NCBI GenBank assembly: GCA_013361475.1
Contig: JABFYB010000444.1
Coordinates: forward strand, 1 to 32,392
Reading direction: 5' to 3'
Length of the DNA stretch: 32,392 bases
Origin: Hamadaea sp.
GTDB lineage: Bacteria; Actinomycetota; Actinomycetes; Mycobacteriales; Micromonosporaceae
Shown here: piece after piece, positions 22,321 through 30,022 of the stretch
Position numbering within the stretch: position 1 is the stretch's first letter
Layout: each line of letters opens with the position of its first letter
Notes under the pieces: generated by a model
The model's database searches: none
The model's input: only the letters and a program-made list of their open reading frames with translations
Told to the model about the DNA's origin: nothing
Position numbers and translations under genes: made by a program

Positions 22321-23106
22321 TCACCGGCGGTGGTAGCGCGGCCCGTCCGGGTTGTTCATCTCGCCGCGGTAGACGCCGTCGCGGATCTCGGAGGTGTACT
22401 CCGCCAGCTCAGGCATGCCCAGCTCGGCGGCGACGGCGAGTTCCGCCTCGACGTCGTACGGGACTCGCACGAACTGGATCGAGAAGGGCGCCTCCTCGGC
22501 CGAGCCGTAGACGCCTTCGAGGATGACGTAGACCGGCGTGGGGTCGTCCATGGAGTTGCCGACGCTGCCCGTGTTGAACACGGTGCGCCGCTGCCGGTCC
22601 ACCTCGTAGTACGGGTCGTGGGTGTCGCCGTAGCCGACGACGTCGGGCACCGGCCCGTCACCGGTGGCCGGAGTGTTGGCGAACAACTCCAGGAACTCGG
22701 TCTCGGTGTGGTCGAAGCGTACGCGCCGGTGCACGCTGGTCGAGGAGGCGTGGAACAACCGCACCCGGCGGCCGCTGAGCAGGAAGTCGAAGCTGAACGG
22801 CAGCTTGCGCAGCCAGTCGCCCTGCCCCTCGGACAGCTGCGCCAGCCACCACCGGAACGCCTCGCTGTCGTACTCCCGGTCGGGGTCGGGCAGCGCGTCG
22901 TCCCAGTTGCCGAGCAGGTTGACCTCGCACACCTCCCGGCAGCGGTCGATCACCTCCCGCCCGCGCGGGCCCTTGCCGACGTAGTCGCCGAGGTTGAAGA
23001 TCCGTTCGATGCCCCGGTCCCGGATGTCGGCCAGGACAGCCTCCAGCGCGGTGAGGTTGCCGTGGACGTCAGAAATCAGGGCGATTCGGTCGAGGACTCG
23101 GCGCAT
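22321..23106 (-). CDS. Metallophosphoesterase
   Basis: 261 residues of the calcineurin-like phosphoesterase fold, YfcE/MJ0936-type. Metal motifs in order: LISDVHGNLTALEAVL (D-x-H), NLGDYVGKGP (GD), LLGNWDD (GN[H/W]D), HASS and GYGDTHDPYY (GD/G-T-H), NTGSVG. Likely a phosphodiesterase of unknown substrate. GNWDD replaces the more usual GNHD, so one metal-site His is Trp. ATG 23106 has AGGATGAGG just upstream. It is convergent with the Ddn-type gene across a hairpin. Confidence 0.9.
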   Translation of the reverse strand: MRRVLDRIALISDVHGNLTALEAVLADIRDRGIERIFNLGDYVGKGPRGREVIDRCREVCEVNLLGNWDDALPDPDREYDSEAFRWWLAQLSEGQGDWLRKLPFSFDFLLSGRRVRLFHASSTSVHRRVRFDHTETEFLELFANTPATGDGPVPDVVGYGDTHDPYYEVDRQRRTVFNTGSVGNSMDDPTPVYVILEGVYGSAEEAPFSIQFVRVPYDVEAELAVAAELGMPELAEYTSEIRDGVYRGEMNNPDGPRYHRR

Positions 23107-23127
23107 GCCTCATCCTGGCATGGCCCG

Positions 23128-23565
23128 TCACTCGCCCGGACGCCCCACCGAGTCCCGCAGCGAGGCCAGGACGTCGCCCCACATCTGCTCCGAATGCCGG
23201 ACCTCCTCCTCGCTGCCGGCGTTCGTCTGGGTGATCGTCACGGCGGTCTCGTCGCCGACCGGCACGAGGTCGAAGGTCACGACGTGGTAGTTGTCCGGCT
23301 CGTCCGGCAGCCCGGACAGCGGGCTGAAGTGGGTGAACCGGAGGTACTGGCCGGGTTCGGCGTCCAGGATCTCGCCGTGGTCGTGGAACTCGCGGCCCTG
23401 CCAGTCGCCGTCGAACCGGATCGGCGACCCGGGCTCCCAGTCGGTCGTCACGTCGGCCCCGAAGAAGGCCTGGCTGACCGTCGCCGGATCGGTGAGCGCG
23501 TCCCACACGGCGGTGGGATCGGCGGGAATGCTGACACTGCTGGTCGCGATGAGCTTGCTGGTCAC
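23128..23565 (-). CDS. AHSA1/SRPBCC-family protein
   Basis: 145 residues, single SRPBCC domain of the Aha1-like group: VSIPADPTAVWDALTDPATV, PIRFDGDWQGREFHDHGEIL, YLRFTHFSPLSGLPD, NYHVVTFDLVPVGDETAVTI and TQTNAGSEEEVRHSEQMWGD. Function is unspecified; such proteins bind small hydrophobic ligands. GTG 23565 has GGAGG 8 nt upstream. It is divergent from aconitase (93 bp between starts), and its stop is 21 bp from the metallophosphoesterase gene downstream on the same strand, so these two may form an operon. Confidence 0.9.
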   Translation of the reverse strand: MTSKLIATSSVSIPADPTAVWDALTDPATVSQAFFGADVTTDWEPGSPIRFDGDWQGREFHDHGEILDAEPGQYLRFTHFSPLSGLPDEPDNYHVVTFDLVPVGDETAVTITQTNAGSEEEVRHSEQMWGDVLASLRDSVGRPGE

Positions 23566-23658
23566 GGGCGGACCTCCCTTCGCCGTCAAGCTCAGTTCCC
23601 CGCCAGGCGCGCGGCAAACACCGGGCACAACCGTCGATGGCGGGGCAGACTGGTACGC

Positions 23659-25596
23659 ATGCCGAGCGTGGCGCGGAAGCTCATCGCGGCCCACCTGGTG
23701 TCCGGCGAACCCACCCCGGGCACGGAGATCGGGCTGCGCATCGATCAGACCCTCACCCAGGACGCCACCGGCACGATGGTGATGCTGGAACTGGAGGCGC
23801 TCGGGCTCGACCGGGTACGCACCGAGGTGTCCGCCCAGTACGTCGACCACAACCTCGTCCAGGCCGACGAACTCAACATGGCCGACCATCTGTTCCTGCG
23901 CTCGGCCTGCCGCCGGTTCGGCATCTGGTACTCCGGTCCTGGCAACGGCGTCTCCCACCCCACGCACATGCAGCGATTCGGCGTACCCGGGAGGACGCTG
24001 ATCGGCTCGGATTCGCACACCTGCGCGGCCGGGTGCCTCGGCATGCTGGCGATCGGGGTCGGCGGCCTGGAGGTGGCCCTCGCCATGGCCGGGCAGCCGC
24101 TGTTCGTCCGGATGCCCCAGATCTGGGGCGTACGCCTCACCGGCGAGCTGCCACCGTGGGTGAGCGCGAAGGACGTGATCCTGGAGATGCTGCGCCGGCA
24201 CGGGGTCGGCGGCGGCGTCAACAAGATCATCGAGTATCACGGACCGGGCCTGGCGACGCTGACCGCGATGGATCGGCACGTCATCGCCAACATGGGCGCC
24301 GAGCTGGGCGCGACCGCGACTGTGTTCCCGGCCGACGACCAGGTCGCGACGTTCCTGCGCGGCCAGGGCCGGGAAGCTGACTTCGTCGAACTGCTCGCCG
24401 ACCCCGACGCCGACTACGACCTCACCGACGAGATCGATCTGTCGACTGTGGAGCCACTCATCGCCGCACCCCAGTCGCCGGGCAACGTGACCCCGGTACG
24501 CGAAGTCGCCGGCGAGCCGGTGCACCAGGTGGTCGTCGGCTCCTCGGCGAACCCGGGTCTACGGGACGCCGCCGTCGTCGCCGCGATCCTCGCCGGGCGG
24601 CGTACGCACCCGCAGGTGTCGCTCGACGTCAACCCGGCGAGCCGGCAAACCCTCGCCGAACTCACCACGATGGGCGCCACGCTCGACCTCATCCGCGCCG
24701 GGGCGCGCCTGCACCAGACCGGTTGCCTCGGCTGCATCGGCATGGGCCAGGCGCCCGCCATCGGGCGCAACAGCTTGCGTACCTTCCCGCGCAACTTCCC
24801 GGGTCGCTCCGGCACCCACGACGACCGGGTCTGGCTGTGCTCGCCGGAGACCGCGGCCGCGGCCGCGCTGACCGGCCACATCACCGACCCCCGGGAGCTG
24901 CCGTCCCTGCTGGGCATCGACTATCCGCGGCTGCGCCTGCCCGCGCCCATGCCGGGCATCGCGACGATCGAACCGCCCCTGCCGGCGGCGCAGGCGGCCG
25001 CCGTCGAGCTGGACAAGGCCCCGAGCATCGGCAGCCTGCCGGACCTCGACCCGCTGCCGGACCGCCTCGAGCTGCCGATCGCCCTCAAACTCGGCGACGA
25101 CATCTCCACCGACGAGATCATGCCCGCCGGAGCGCGAGCCCTGCCGCACCGCAGCAACATCGCGCGCCTCGCGGAGTTCGTCTTCGACCAGGTCGAGCAG
25201 GGGTACGCCGCACGGGCGCGAACGCTGGGCCCGCATGCCGTGGTCGCCGGGGACAACTACGGGCAGGGCTCCTCGCGAGAGCACGCCGCCATCGCCCCCC
25301 GCTATCTGGGACTTCGCCTGGTCGTCGCCCGCTCCTACGCCCGAATCCACTGGCAGAACCTGGCCAACTTCGGCGTCCTCGCGCTGGAATTCGCCGATCG
25401 CGCCGACTACGAGCGCCTCCAAACTGGGGACGTGCTGGTGCTGGACGGCGTCCGGGCCGCCCTCGCCGCCGGAGCCGACCTGACGGCGTCCACTGCGGAC
25501 GGTCAGACTCTACGGCTGTGGCATCGCCTGTCGGAGCGCCAAGTCGCGATGGTGCTCGCCGGCGGACAGATTCCGCTGCTACGCGAAGCGGGCTGA
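23659..25596 (+). CDS. Aconitate hydratase (aconitase), about 645-residue single-chain type
   Basis: 645 residues. Catalyses citrate-isocitrate interconversion in the TCA cycle with a [4Fe-4S] cluster. The cluster cysteines are Cys122 (SDSHTCAAG), Cys356 and Cys359 (TGCLGCIG). Substrate-binding motifs include YVDHNLVQAD, GNGVSHPTHMQRF, VGGLEVALAMAG and, in the swivel domain, GDDISTDEIMPAG and GDNYGQGSSREHAAIAPRYL. It is shorter than the roughly 900-residue AcnA of most actinobacteria and resembles the mitochondrial/clostridial-type aconitases, so it may be a second enzyme or a homoaconitase-like relative. ATG 23659; the open frame upstream is not family-like. Confidence 0.92.
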   Translation: MPSVARKLIAAHLVSGEPTPGTEIGLRIDQTLTQDATGTMVMLELEALGLDRVRTEVSAQYVDHNLVQADELNMADHLFLRSACRRFGIWYSGPGNGVSHPTHMQRFGVPGRTLIGSDSHTCAAGCLGMLAIGVGGLEVALAMAGQPLFVRMPQIWGVRLTGELPPWVSAKDVILEMLRRHGVGGGVNKIIEYHGPGLATLTAMDRHVIANMGAELGATATVFPADDQVATFLRGQGREADFVELLADPDADYDLTDEIDLSTVEPLIAAPQSPGNVTPVREVAGEPVHQVVVGSSANPGLRDAAVVAAILAGRRTHPQVSLDVNPASRQTLAELTTMGATLDLIRAGARLHQTGCLGCIGMGQAPAIGRNSLRTFPRNFPGRSGTHDDRVWLCSPETAAAAALTGHITDPRELPSLLGIDYPRLRLPAPMPGIATIEPPLPAAQAAAVELDKAPSIGSLPDLDPLPDRLELPIALKLGDDISTDEIMPAGARALPHRSNIARLAEFVFDQVEQGYAARARTLGPHAVVAGDNYGQGSSREHAAIAPRYLGLRLVVARSYARIHWQNLANFGVLALEFADRADYERLQTGDVLVLDGVRAALAAGADLTASTADGQTLRLWHRLSERQVAMVLAGGQIPLLREAG

Positions 25597-25609
25597 GTGC
25601 GGCTGCGCG

Positions 25610-26476
25610 CTAGGCGGGCCGGTGGACCACCGCGACCGGGCTGGCCGCGTGATGGGTCAGCGCCCGGGAGGTCGACCCGAGCAGGATGCTGCGCAGCCCA
25701 CCGAGGCCACGGCAGCCGACGACGGTGAGGACCGCCCCGGCGGACGCCTCGATCATGGCCTGATCGACCCGTCCGGTGTACACCGCACGCGTCTCGACCC
25801 GCAGCCGCGGATGCAGGCTGTGCAGGTCGGCCGTCGTCGTCGCGAGCAGACGTTCGGCCTCGGCCCGGCCCTCGGTCATCGCATCCGTGGCCCGCGGGTG
25901 CAGCGCCTCGGTGTACGCATGCAGCACGACCAGGTCGGCGCCCCGGAGCGCGGCTTCGCCGGCGGCGTACCGGAGGGCTCGCTCGGCGTGCTCGGACGCG
26001 TCCACGCCGACGAGGACCGGGCCACGCCCGGGCGCCGGTCCGCGTACGACGATCACCGGACCCAGCCCGTGCACGGTGACCTGGTCGGCGACCGAGCCGA
26101 GCAGCAGATGGGTGAAGCCGCCGCCGCCGCGGGCGCCGACGACGGTCGCGATCGCCTCCCGGGACGCGTCGACGAGGACGGCCGTCCCGCCGCCGGTCTC
26201 CATCCGCGTGTCGACCTGCAGCCCGGCGTATGCCGTCCGCAGCCGTTCGGCCACAGTGCCGAGCATGTCCTCGGCCTGCCCGCGAGCGCGGGCGTCGAAG
26301 TGTTCCATCTCCCCGAGCGTGCCGATCGGGGAGAAGCCATACAGCGGTAGGTGGTATCCGTAGACGCAGCACAGCGACGCGCCGTGCCGAACGGCGTACG
26401 CGGCCGCCCAGCGGGCGGCATCCATAGCCGTGGGTGATCCGTCCACGCCGACCACCACCGGGGGTTTGGCATCCAC
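25610..26476 (-). CDS. Universal stress protein, two tandem Usp domains
   Basis: 288 residues. Domain 1 (about 5-145) starts VVVGVDGSPTAMDAARWAAA and ends with the ATP-binding G-x2-G-x9-G(S/T) motif in GARGGGGFTHLLLGS. Domain 2 (about 150-287) has VLVGVDASEHAERALRYAAG and GCRGLGGLRSILLGST. This is the usual ATP-binding type found in actinobacterial stress/dormancy regulons. GTG 26476 has GAAGG 7 nt upstream; the frame is open to 26524, through the promoter. A sigma-B-type promoter precedes it. Convergent with aconitase (13-bp gap) and divergent from the DUF3040-type gene. Confidence 0.93.
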   Translation of the reverse strand: MDAKPPVVVGVDGSPTAMDAARWAAAYAVRHGASLCCVYGYHLPLYGFSPIGTLGEMEHFDARARGQAEDMLGTVAERLRTAYAGLQVDTRMETGGGTAVLVDASREAIATVVGARGGGGFTHLLLGSVADQVTVHGLGPVIVVRGPAPGRGPVLVGVDASEHAERALRYAAGEAALRGADLVVLHAYTEALHPRATDAMTEGRAEAERLLATTTADLHSLHPRLRVETRAVYTGRVDQAMIEASAGAVLTVVGCRGLGGLRSILLGSTSRALTHHAASPVAVVHRPA

Positions 26477-26500
26477 GCGATCACCTTCTCCCGCGCGCGC

Positions 26501-26526
26501 ATACCCGGCCCCGGGAGGGCACAAAC
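26501..26526 (-). promoter_or_regulatory. Sigma-B-type promoter of the universal stress protein gene
   Basis: On the minus strand: GTTT (26523-26526), 16 bases, GGGTAT (26501-26506), with the GTG start 25 bp further on. It fits the same GNNT-N14-16-GGGTAC/T pattern as the promoter before gvpY. Confidence 0.6.
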
Positions 26527-26588
26527 GCGTCTTGCGCAGGCGGTCCGGCGGGGCGGACGATAGGGGAACAAGCCCCCATGGAGGCGCG

Positions 26589-26837
26589 ATGCTCAGCCCG
26601 CGCGAGGAGATTCAGCTGGCGGAGATCGAGCGGCAGCTCGTCGCCGATGATCCAGCTCTGTCCGCGCGCCTCGGCGGGATGCGCCGGCGGCACACCTGGC
26701 TTCGCGCGCTCACCCATGTGGGCGCCGCGCTCCTGACGATCTTCGTCGGGCTGTTCGTCGGCATCGAATGGGCGATCGCGATCCTTGCCCTGACGGCGCT
26801 GATCGCCGTGATGATGATCCACAGCCGCCGTTCCTGA
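26589..26837 (+). CDS. DUF3040-type small membrane protein
   Basis: 82 residues. The start MLSPREEIQLAEIERQLVAD is the signature of actinobacterial DUF3040 proteins (usually LSxREqr.L.eIE..L...DP). A basic linker (GGMRRRHTWLRALTH) leads to two hydrophobic segments, about residues 43-59 and 61-77, so it is a small inner-membrane protein with a cytoplasmic N-terminal helix. Function is unknown. ATG 26589 has GGAGG 4 nt upstream. It is divergent from the universal stress protein gene. Confidence 0.85.
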   Translation: MLSPREEIQLAEIERQLVADDPALSARLGGMRRRHTWLRALTHVGAALLTIFVGLFVGIEWAIAILALTALIAVMMIHSRRS

Positions 26838-26855
26838 ACCCGCTGCCGGCGAATC

Positions 26856-26861
26856 TATGCT
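26856..26861 (+). promoter_or_regulatory. -10 box of the MerR gene (leaderless)
   Basis: TATGCT, six bases, then GTG 26868, with no ribosome-binding site. The box lies 18 bp after the DUF3040-type stop, so the MerR gene probably has its own transcript. Confidence 0.5.
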
Positions 26862-26867
26862 CGCCCC

Positions 26868-27227
26868 GTGAGTTCCTACACCCCGGCGGAAGCCGTCGAG
26901 CTGACCGGCTTCAGCATCCACACTCTCCGGTATTACGAACGCATCGGGCTGCTCGGCGACGTCAGCCGGACGTCGGGCGGGCGCCGGGTGTTCTCCGACG
27001 ACGACCTCGGCTGGCTGGACGTGCTGCGCTGCCTACGCGACACCGGCATGCCGATCAGCCAGCTGCGGCGCTACTGCGATCTGGCGCGGACGGGGGAGGG
27101 CACGCTCGCGGAGCGGCTCTCCTTGCTGGAAGAGCACTCACGTGAGGTGGAGGAGCGGATGGAGCTGCTGCGGCGGCAGTACGAGCATCTTCAGGAGAAG
27201 ATCGCCTGGTACCGGAGCCAGGGCTGA
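26868..27227 (+). CDS. MerR-family transcriptional regulator
   Basis: 119 residues. The winged-helix N-terminus is canonical: YTPAEAVELTGFSIHTLRYY, ERIGLLGDVSRTSGGRRVFS, DDDLGWLDVLRCLRDTGMPI. A coiled-coil dimerisation helix (RLSLLEEHSREVEERMELLR) follows, and the protein ends soon after, without a ligand domain or metal-binding cysteines. It belongs to the short group that senses unknown signals. No MerR target with the long 19-bp spacer promoter was found nearby. Confidence 0.92.
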   Translation: MSSYTPAEAVELTGFSIHTLRYYERIGLLGDVSRTSGGRRVFSDDDLGWLDVLRCLRDTGMPISQLRRYCDLARTGEGTLAERLSLLEEHSREVEERMELLRRQYEHLQEKIAWYRSQG

Positions 27228-27245
27228 TCACCTTCGGCTGACATC

Positions 27246-27289
27246 GCGGTCGGCAACCGTGACGCGATGATGATGATCTTGCCGACCGC
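27246..27289. terminator. Stem-loop after the MerR gene
   Basis: GCGGTCGGCAA (27246-27256) is perfectly complementary to TTGCCGACCGC (27279-27289), with a 22-base loop containing GATGATGATGAT. It begins 19 bp after the MerR stop, so a terminator role is likely; the long loop is unusual. Confidence 0.5.
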
Positions 27290-27392
27290 CTGGCCGAGTC
27301 CGTCCGCCCGTGGGCCGCTTTAGGGTCCATGATCGAGCGGGGCGTTCACCCCCCTGGCACGCCCGGCTCACCGCGGGTCGTGGTTCTCCCGC

Positions 27393-27448
27393 CGTCTGGG
27401 CAGCCGCCCCACCGCACCCACCCCCCAGGTGGGGCGGCCGCCCAGACG
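27393..27448. repeat. Long inverted repeat (21-bp arms, one mismatch)
   Basis: The left arm 27393-27413 and right arm 27428-27448 pair at 20 of 21 positions around a 14-base C-rich loop. The arms begin CGTCTGGGC and end GCCCAGACG. It lies 125 bp upstream of the beta-propeller gene. Confidence 0.75.
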
Positions 27449-27460
27449 CACCCAGACGCA
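27441..27460. repeat. Two tandem 10-bp repeats
   Basis: CCCAGACGCA occurs twice in a row. The first copy is the end of the right arm of the long inverted repeat. Confidence 0.7.
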
Positions 27461-27572
27461 ATCAGGTGCGTGTTCAGCCGATCAAGCCTTCTCCGGGACC
27501 GGGGGCATCTGCTGTTTCGAGGGCGTCGGCGACGATGGCAACGCGCGAGCCGAGCCGGCGCGTTGTATCGGC

Positions 27573-28913
27573 ATGACCCTGATCGACTTGGATGCGCCGC
27601 CGCCCCCGACGCCCTCCGGGGAACGACCGGCCCGGCTGGCCGGCGTACGCGCGGCGCTGCGACGGCAGCGAACCGCCGTCGTCGGTGGAACGCTGCTGGC
27701 CCTGGTGCTCGCCACGCAGGCGGCCGCGGCTCCAGGCGTACCGGCGGTGGCGCCGATCCGTCTGCCCGCGGTGTCGGTGGACGGCGAGGTGCTGATCACC
27801 GGCGACCGCGCGTACGTCGTGACGGGGCAGGACTTCGAGCTGCGGGCGTACTCGCTGGCCGGCGGGCGGCAGCTGTGGGCGTACCGGTCGGGCCGGCCGA
27901 TCGAGGGGCTGCGCGACGCCGGTGACCTGGTGCTCGTGGTGAGTCCGCAGATCACCCGGGTCGGCGCGAATCAACAGCCGGAGATTACGCCCGGGCTGAT
28001 CGCCGCGCTCGACGGAGTCACCGGAGCGAAGCGCTGGGAGCATCGAGGCGCTCTGCTGCTCCCCGGTACGCCGGCCCCCGGCGTCCTCGTAGTACAGGAC
28101 GAGACAGGGCTGGTCGGGCTGACTTCCGACGACGGGCGCATGATCTGGCGTTACGGAGACGGCCAGCCCTATCCGGCGTACACGCCTTCGGCCGAGATCC
28201 TGGTCGGGACCTACGTGGCGGACGAGCCCGCGTCCCCCGAGGGCCGGATACAGCTCGGCCGGCTGGATTCCCTGACCGGCCGGGTCACACCGGTGGGCTC
28301 GCTGCCGCCGGCTGTCATGCCGTTGATGGCCGTCGGTACGTCAGATGTGCTGGTGCTGGACGGGCGCGCCGGGCTGTCGTACGGGCTTGCCGTCGCCGGG
28401 GCCGATCCCGCGGCGGTCATGTCCGTCACCAGGGTTGCGGCGAGCGCTCCGGTCGAGGTCGCCAGCGACCCTCGCTGCGGCCCGTTGGTGTGCTTGGCCT
28501 CGGGCCCGGAGCTGGTGGCCGTCGACCTGACCGCCCGGGCGACGGTCTGGCGACGGGTGGGAGCGTGGGCCGGTGCCCAGATCGGAGTGGGGGACGCGAC
28601 TCTGCTGCCGTTGATCCCCACCCAGTCGACCGCGACGGTGCTGGTGGACGCCGCGACCGGGCGGACGCGGGTCGACTTGGGAGTGTGGCGGGTCGCCGGA
28701 GTGGTCGCAGATCGGATCTACACGCTGTTCGAACCGAAACGCGGGGGCCGGGCGTGGCTCGGCGTGGTCGAGGGAAGCCGGGTTCGCGCCGTCGCCGACC
28801 TCGCCGACGCCCGCGACTGCCGGGTCGGCGCCGCCTGGCTGCTCTGCACCGGCGACGGCACCTCGGGCACCCGTGCCTGGCGGATCACCGCGGCCGGCTT
28901 GACCGGCAGATAA
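27573..28913 (+). CDS. Membrane-anchored PQQ-like beta-propeller protein
   Basis: 446 residues. A proline-rich cytoplasmic start (residues 1-33) is followed by one membrane segment (RTAVVGGTLLALVLATQAAA, about 33-52) and then an extracytoplasmic beta-propeller with PQQ/WD-like blades: YVVTGQDFELRAYSLAGGRQ, ALDGVTGAKRWEH, GLTSDDGRMIWRYGDGQPYP, AVDLTARATVWRRVG, LVDAATGRTRVDLGVWRV. There are two Cys pairs (PRCGPLVC; DCRVGAAWLLC). No catalytic or cofactor motif is evident, so it may be a sensor or scaffold. ATG 27573 has no clear ribosome-binding site; the frame is open to 27429 but that part is not protein-like. Confidence 0.82.
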   Translation: MTLIDLDAPPPPTPSGERPARLAGVRAALRRQRTAVVGGTLLALVLATQAAAAPGVPAVAPIRLPAVSVDGEVLITGDRAYVVTGQDFELRAYSLAGGRQLWAYRSGRPIEGLRDAGDLVLVVSPQITRVGANQQPEITPGLIAALDGVTGAKRWEHRGALLLPGTPAPGVLVVQDETGLVGLTSDDGRMIWRYGDGQPYPAYTPSAEILVGTYVADEPASPEGRIQLGRLDSLTGRVTPVGSLPPAVMPLMAVGTSDVLVLDGRAGLSYGLAVAGADPAAVMSVTRVAASAPVEVASDPRCGPLVCLASGPELVAVDLTARATVWRRVGAWAGAQIGVGDATLLPLIPTQSTATVLVDAATGRTRVDLGVWRVAGVVADRIYTLFEPKRGGRAWLGVVEGSRVRAVADLADARDCRVGAAWLLCTGDGTSGTRAWRITAAGLTGR

Positions 28914-28929
28914 TAAGCGCGCATACTAT
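28899..28929 (+). promoter_or_regulatory. Leaderless promoter of the EVE-MarR operon
   Basis: TTGACC (28899-28904), 19-bp spacer, TACTAT (28924-28929), five bases, ATG 28935. The -35 lies inside the end of the beta-propeller gene. Confidence 0.5.
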
Positions 28930-28934
28930 CTGCC

Positions 28935-29348
28935 ATGGAGAGGTATTGGCTGGGAGTCGTCTGCCGCGACCACGTACGCCGCGGCACCGGACTGGGCATC
29001 GCCCAACTTGGGCACGGCAGACGGGACGGACTGGCCCGGCTGTCGCCGGGGGACTGGCTGGTCTACTACTCGCCCCGCACCAGCCTGCGCGGCGGTACGC
29101 CACTCCAGGCGTTCACCGCGATCGGCGAGGTGGCCGACGACGAGATCTGGCAGGCCGACGAGGGAGACTTCCACCCGTGGCGTCGTAGGGTGTCCTACGT
29201 GGAGGACGCACGGGAGACCCGGATCATGGATCTCGATCTGGCTTTGACCCGCGAGCGGAACTGGGGCTACCAGTTGCGCCGCGGCTTGGTGGAGCTGTCC
29301 GAGGCGGACTTCGCGGTGATCCGGTCCGCCCTGGCGGGCCATCGGTGA
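28935..29348 (+). CDS. EVE-domain protein
   Basis: 137 residues, almost wholly an EVE domain (PUA-like fold): YWLGVVCRDHVRRGTGLGIA, KINDRED-type RLSPGDWLVYYSPRTSLRGG, LQAFTAIGEVADDEIWQADE, DFHPWRRRVSYVEDARETRI and GYQLRRGLVELSEADFAVI. Related domains recognise modified bases in DNA or RNA. It starts 5 nt after a TACTAT box and overlaps the MarR gene by 4 bp (GTGA), so they are co-expressed. Confidence 0.88.
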   Translation: MERYWLGVVCRDHVRRGTGLGIAQLGHGRRDGLARLSPGDWLVYYSPRTSLRGGTPLQAFTAIGEVADDEIWQADEGDFHPWRRRVSYVEDARETRIMDLDLALTRERNWGYQLRRGLVELSEADFAVIRSALAGHR

Positions 29349-29788
29349 GCGGCCTCGACACCGAGTTCCGCAGCGCCGACGAGAGCCCCGGTCTGCTGCT
29401 GTGGCAGGTGACGAACCAGTGGCAGGCCGCCATCCGCGCCGCGCTCAAACCGTTCGGCCTGACGCACGTGCAGTTCGTGCTGCTCGCGGCGCTGACCTGG
29501 CTGCAGGACTCGGGACCGGTCACGCAGAAGGCATTGGCCGACCTGGCGGTCACCGACCCGATGATGACCTCCCAGGTGCTGCGCGCGCTGGAGGGCCGCG
29601 CTCTCGTGCACCGCCCGCTCCATCCGCAGGACCGGCGGGCGCGGGCGCTCGAGGCGACCGAAGAGGGCCGGGCTCTGGTCAACCGGGCCATCGTCGCCGT
29701 CGAGGCGTGTGACCGGGAGTTCTTCGGCGCCCTCGGCGACGGCGTGGATCGCTTCGCCGGGGCGCTGCGGGCGCTGCGCCGCCCGTAG
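29345..29788 (+). CDS. MarR-family transcriptional regulator
   Basis: 147 residues. MarR winged helix: LLLWQVTNQWQAAIRAALKP, GLTHVQFVLLAALTWLQD, VTQKALADLAVTDPMMTSQV, LRALEGRALVHRPLHPQDRR, ARALEATEEGRALVNRAI. The DPxDRR-type wing (HPQDRRAR) is intact, so DNA binding is expected. GTG 29345 overlaps the EVE stop. It may autoregulate the EVE-MarR unit; the ligand is unknown. Confidence 0.92.
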   Translation: MSGLDTEFRSADESPGLLLWQVTNQWQAAIRAALKPFGLTHVQFVLLAALTWLQDSGPVTQKALADLAVTDPMMTSQVLRALEGRALVHRPLHPQDRRARALEATEEGRALVNRAIVAVEACDREFFGALGDGVDRFAGALRALRRP

Positions 29789-29838
29789 GACGCGGAAACG
29801 CGAGTTTACGTCAGCTTGACCGGGGGAAACCCTGGACC

Positions 29839-29982
29839 GTGGATTTCTTACTCTGGATCATCGCAGTAATCCTCGTGATCGCCGGCGTGTTCGCGCTGAT
29901 CCGGCGGCAGATCATCTGGGGCATCGTGCTCATCGTTCTCGGCCTGCTGGTCGGGCCGGGTGGCGTCAGCCTCTTCAGTTGA
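29839..29982 (+). CDS. GPGG-motif small membrane protein (47 residues)
   Basis: A very short gene starting GTG 29839. It encodes two hydrophobic helices, FLLWIIAVILVIAGVFALI and IIWGIVLIVLGLLVG, joined by RRQ and ending in GPGGVSLFS. This is the pattern of the actinobacterial GPGG-motif small membrane proteins, widespread but of unknown function. GGGGGA lies about 13 nt upstream, a poor distance. A strong terminator follows within 6 bp. Confidence 0.72.
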   Translation: MDFLLWIIAVILVIAGVFALIRRQIIWGIVLIVLGLLVGPGGVSLFS

Positions 29983-29987
29983 CGCGG

Positions 29988-30020
29988 GGGGCCGGCTGAC
30001 GCGTGGGATCAGCCGGCCCC
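29988..30020. terminator. Bidirectional hairpin terminator
   Basis: GGGGCCGGCTGA (29988-29999) and TCAGCCGGCCCC (30009-30020) form a perfect 12-bp stem with a 9-base loop, in the 40-bp gap between two convergent genes. Confidence 0.75.
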
Positions 30021-30022
30021 AC

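Larger units (their letters stand above)
27228..27572. other. 345-bp intergenic region with stacked inverted repeats
   Basis: No convincing gene: open frames through it are low-complexity Pro/Arg-rich translations without a good start. It holds an 11-bp inverted repeat (27246-27289), a 21-bp inverted repeat (27393-27448) and a 10-bp tandem repeat (27441-27460). TTTAGGGT at 27320-27327 could be a -10 box, but nothing recognisable follows. Confidence 0.6.

Noticed and set aside
29803-29830. Possible third sigma-B-type promoter (GTTT then GGGGGA) before the GPGG gene
   Set aside because: The -10 part matches only about four of six consensus bases and lacks the TAC/TAT end.
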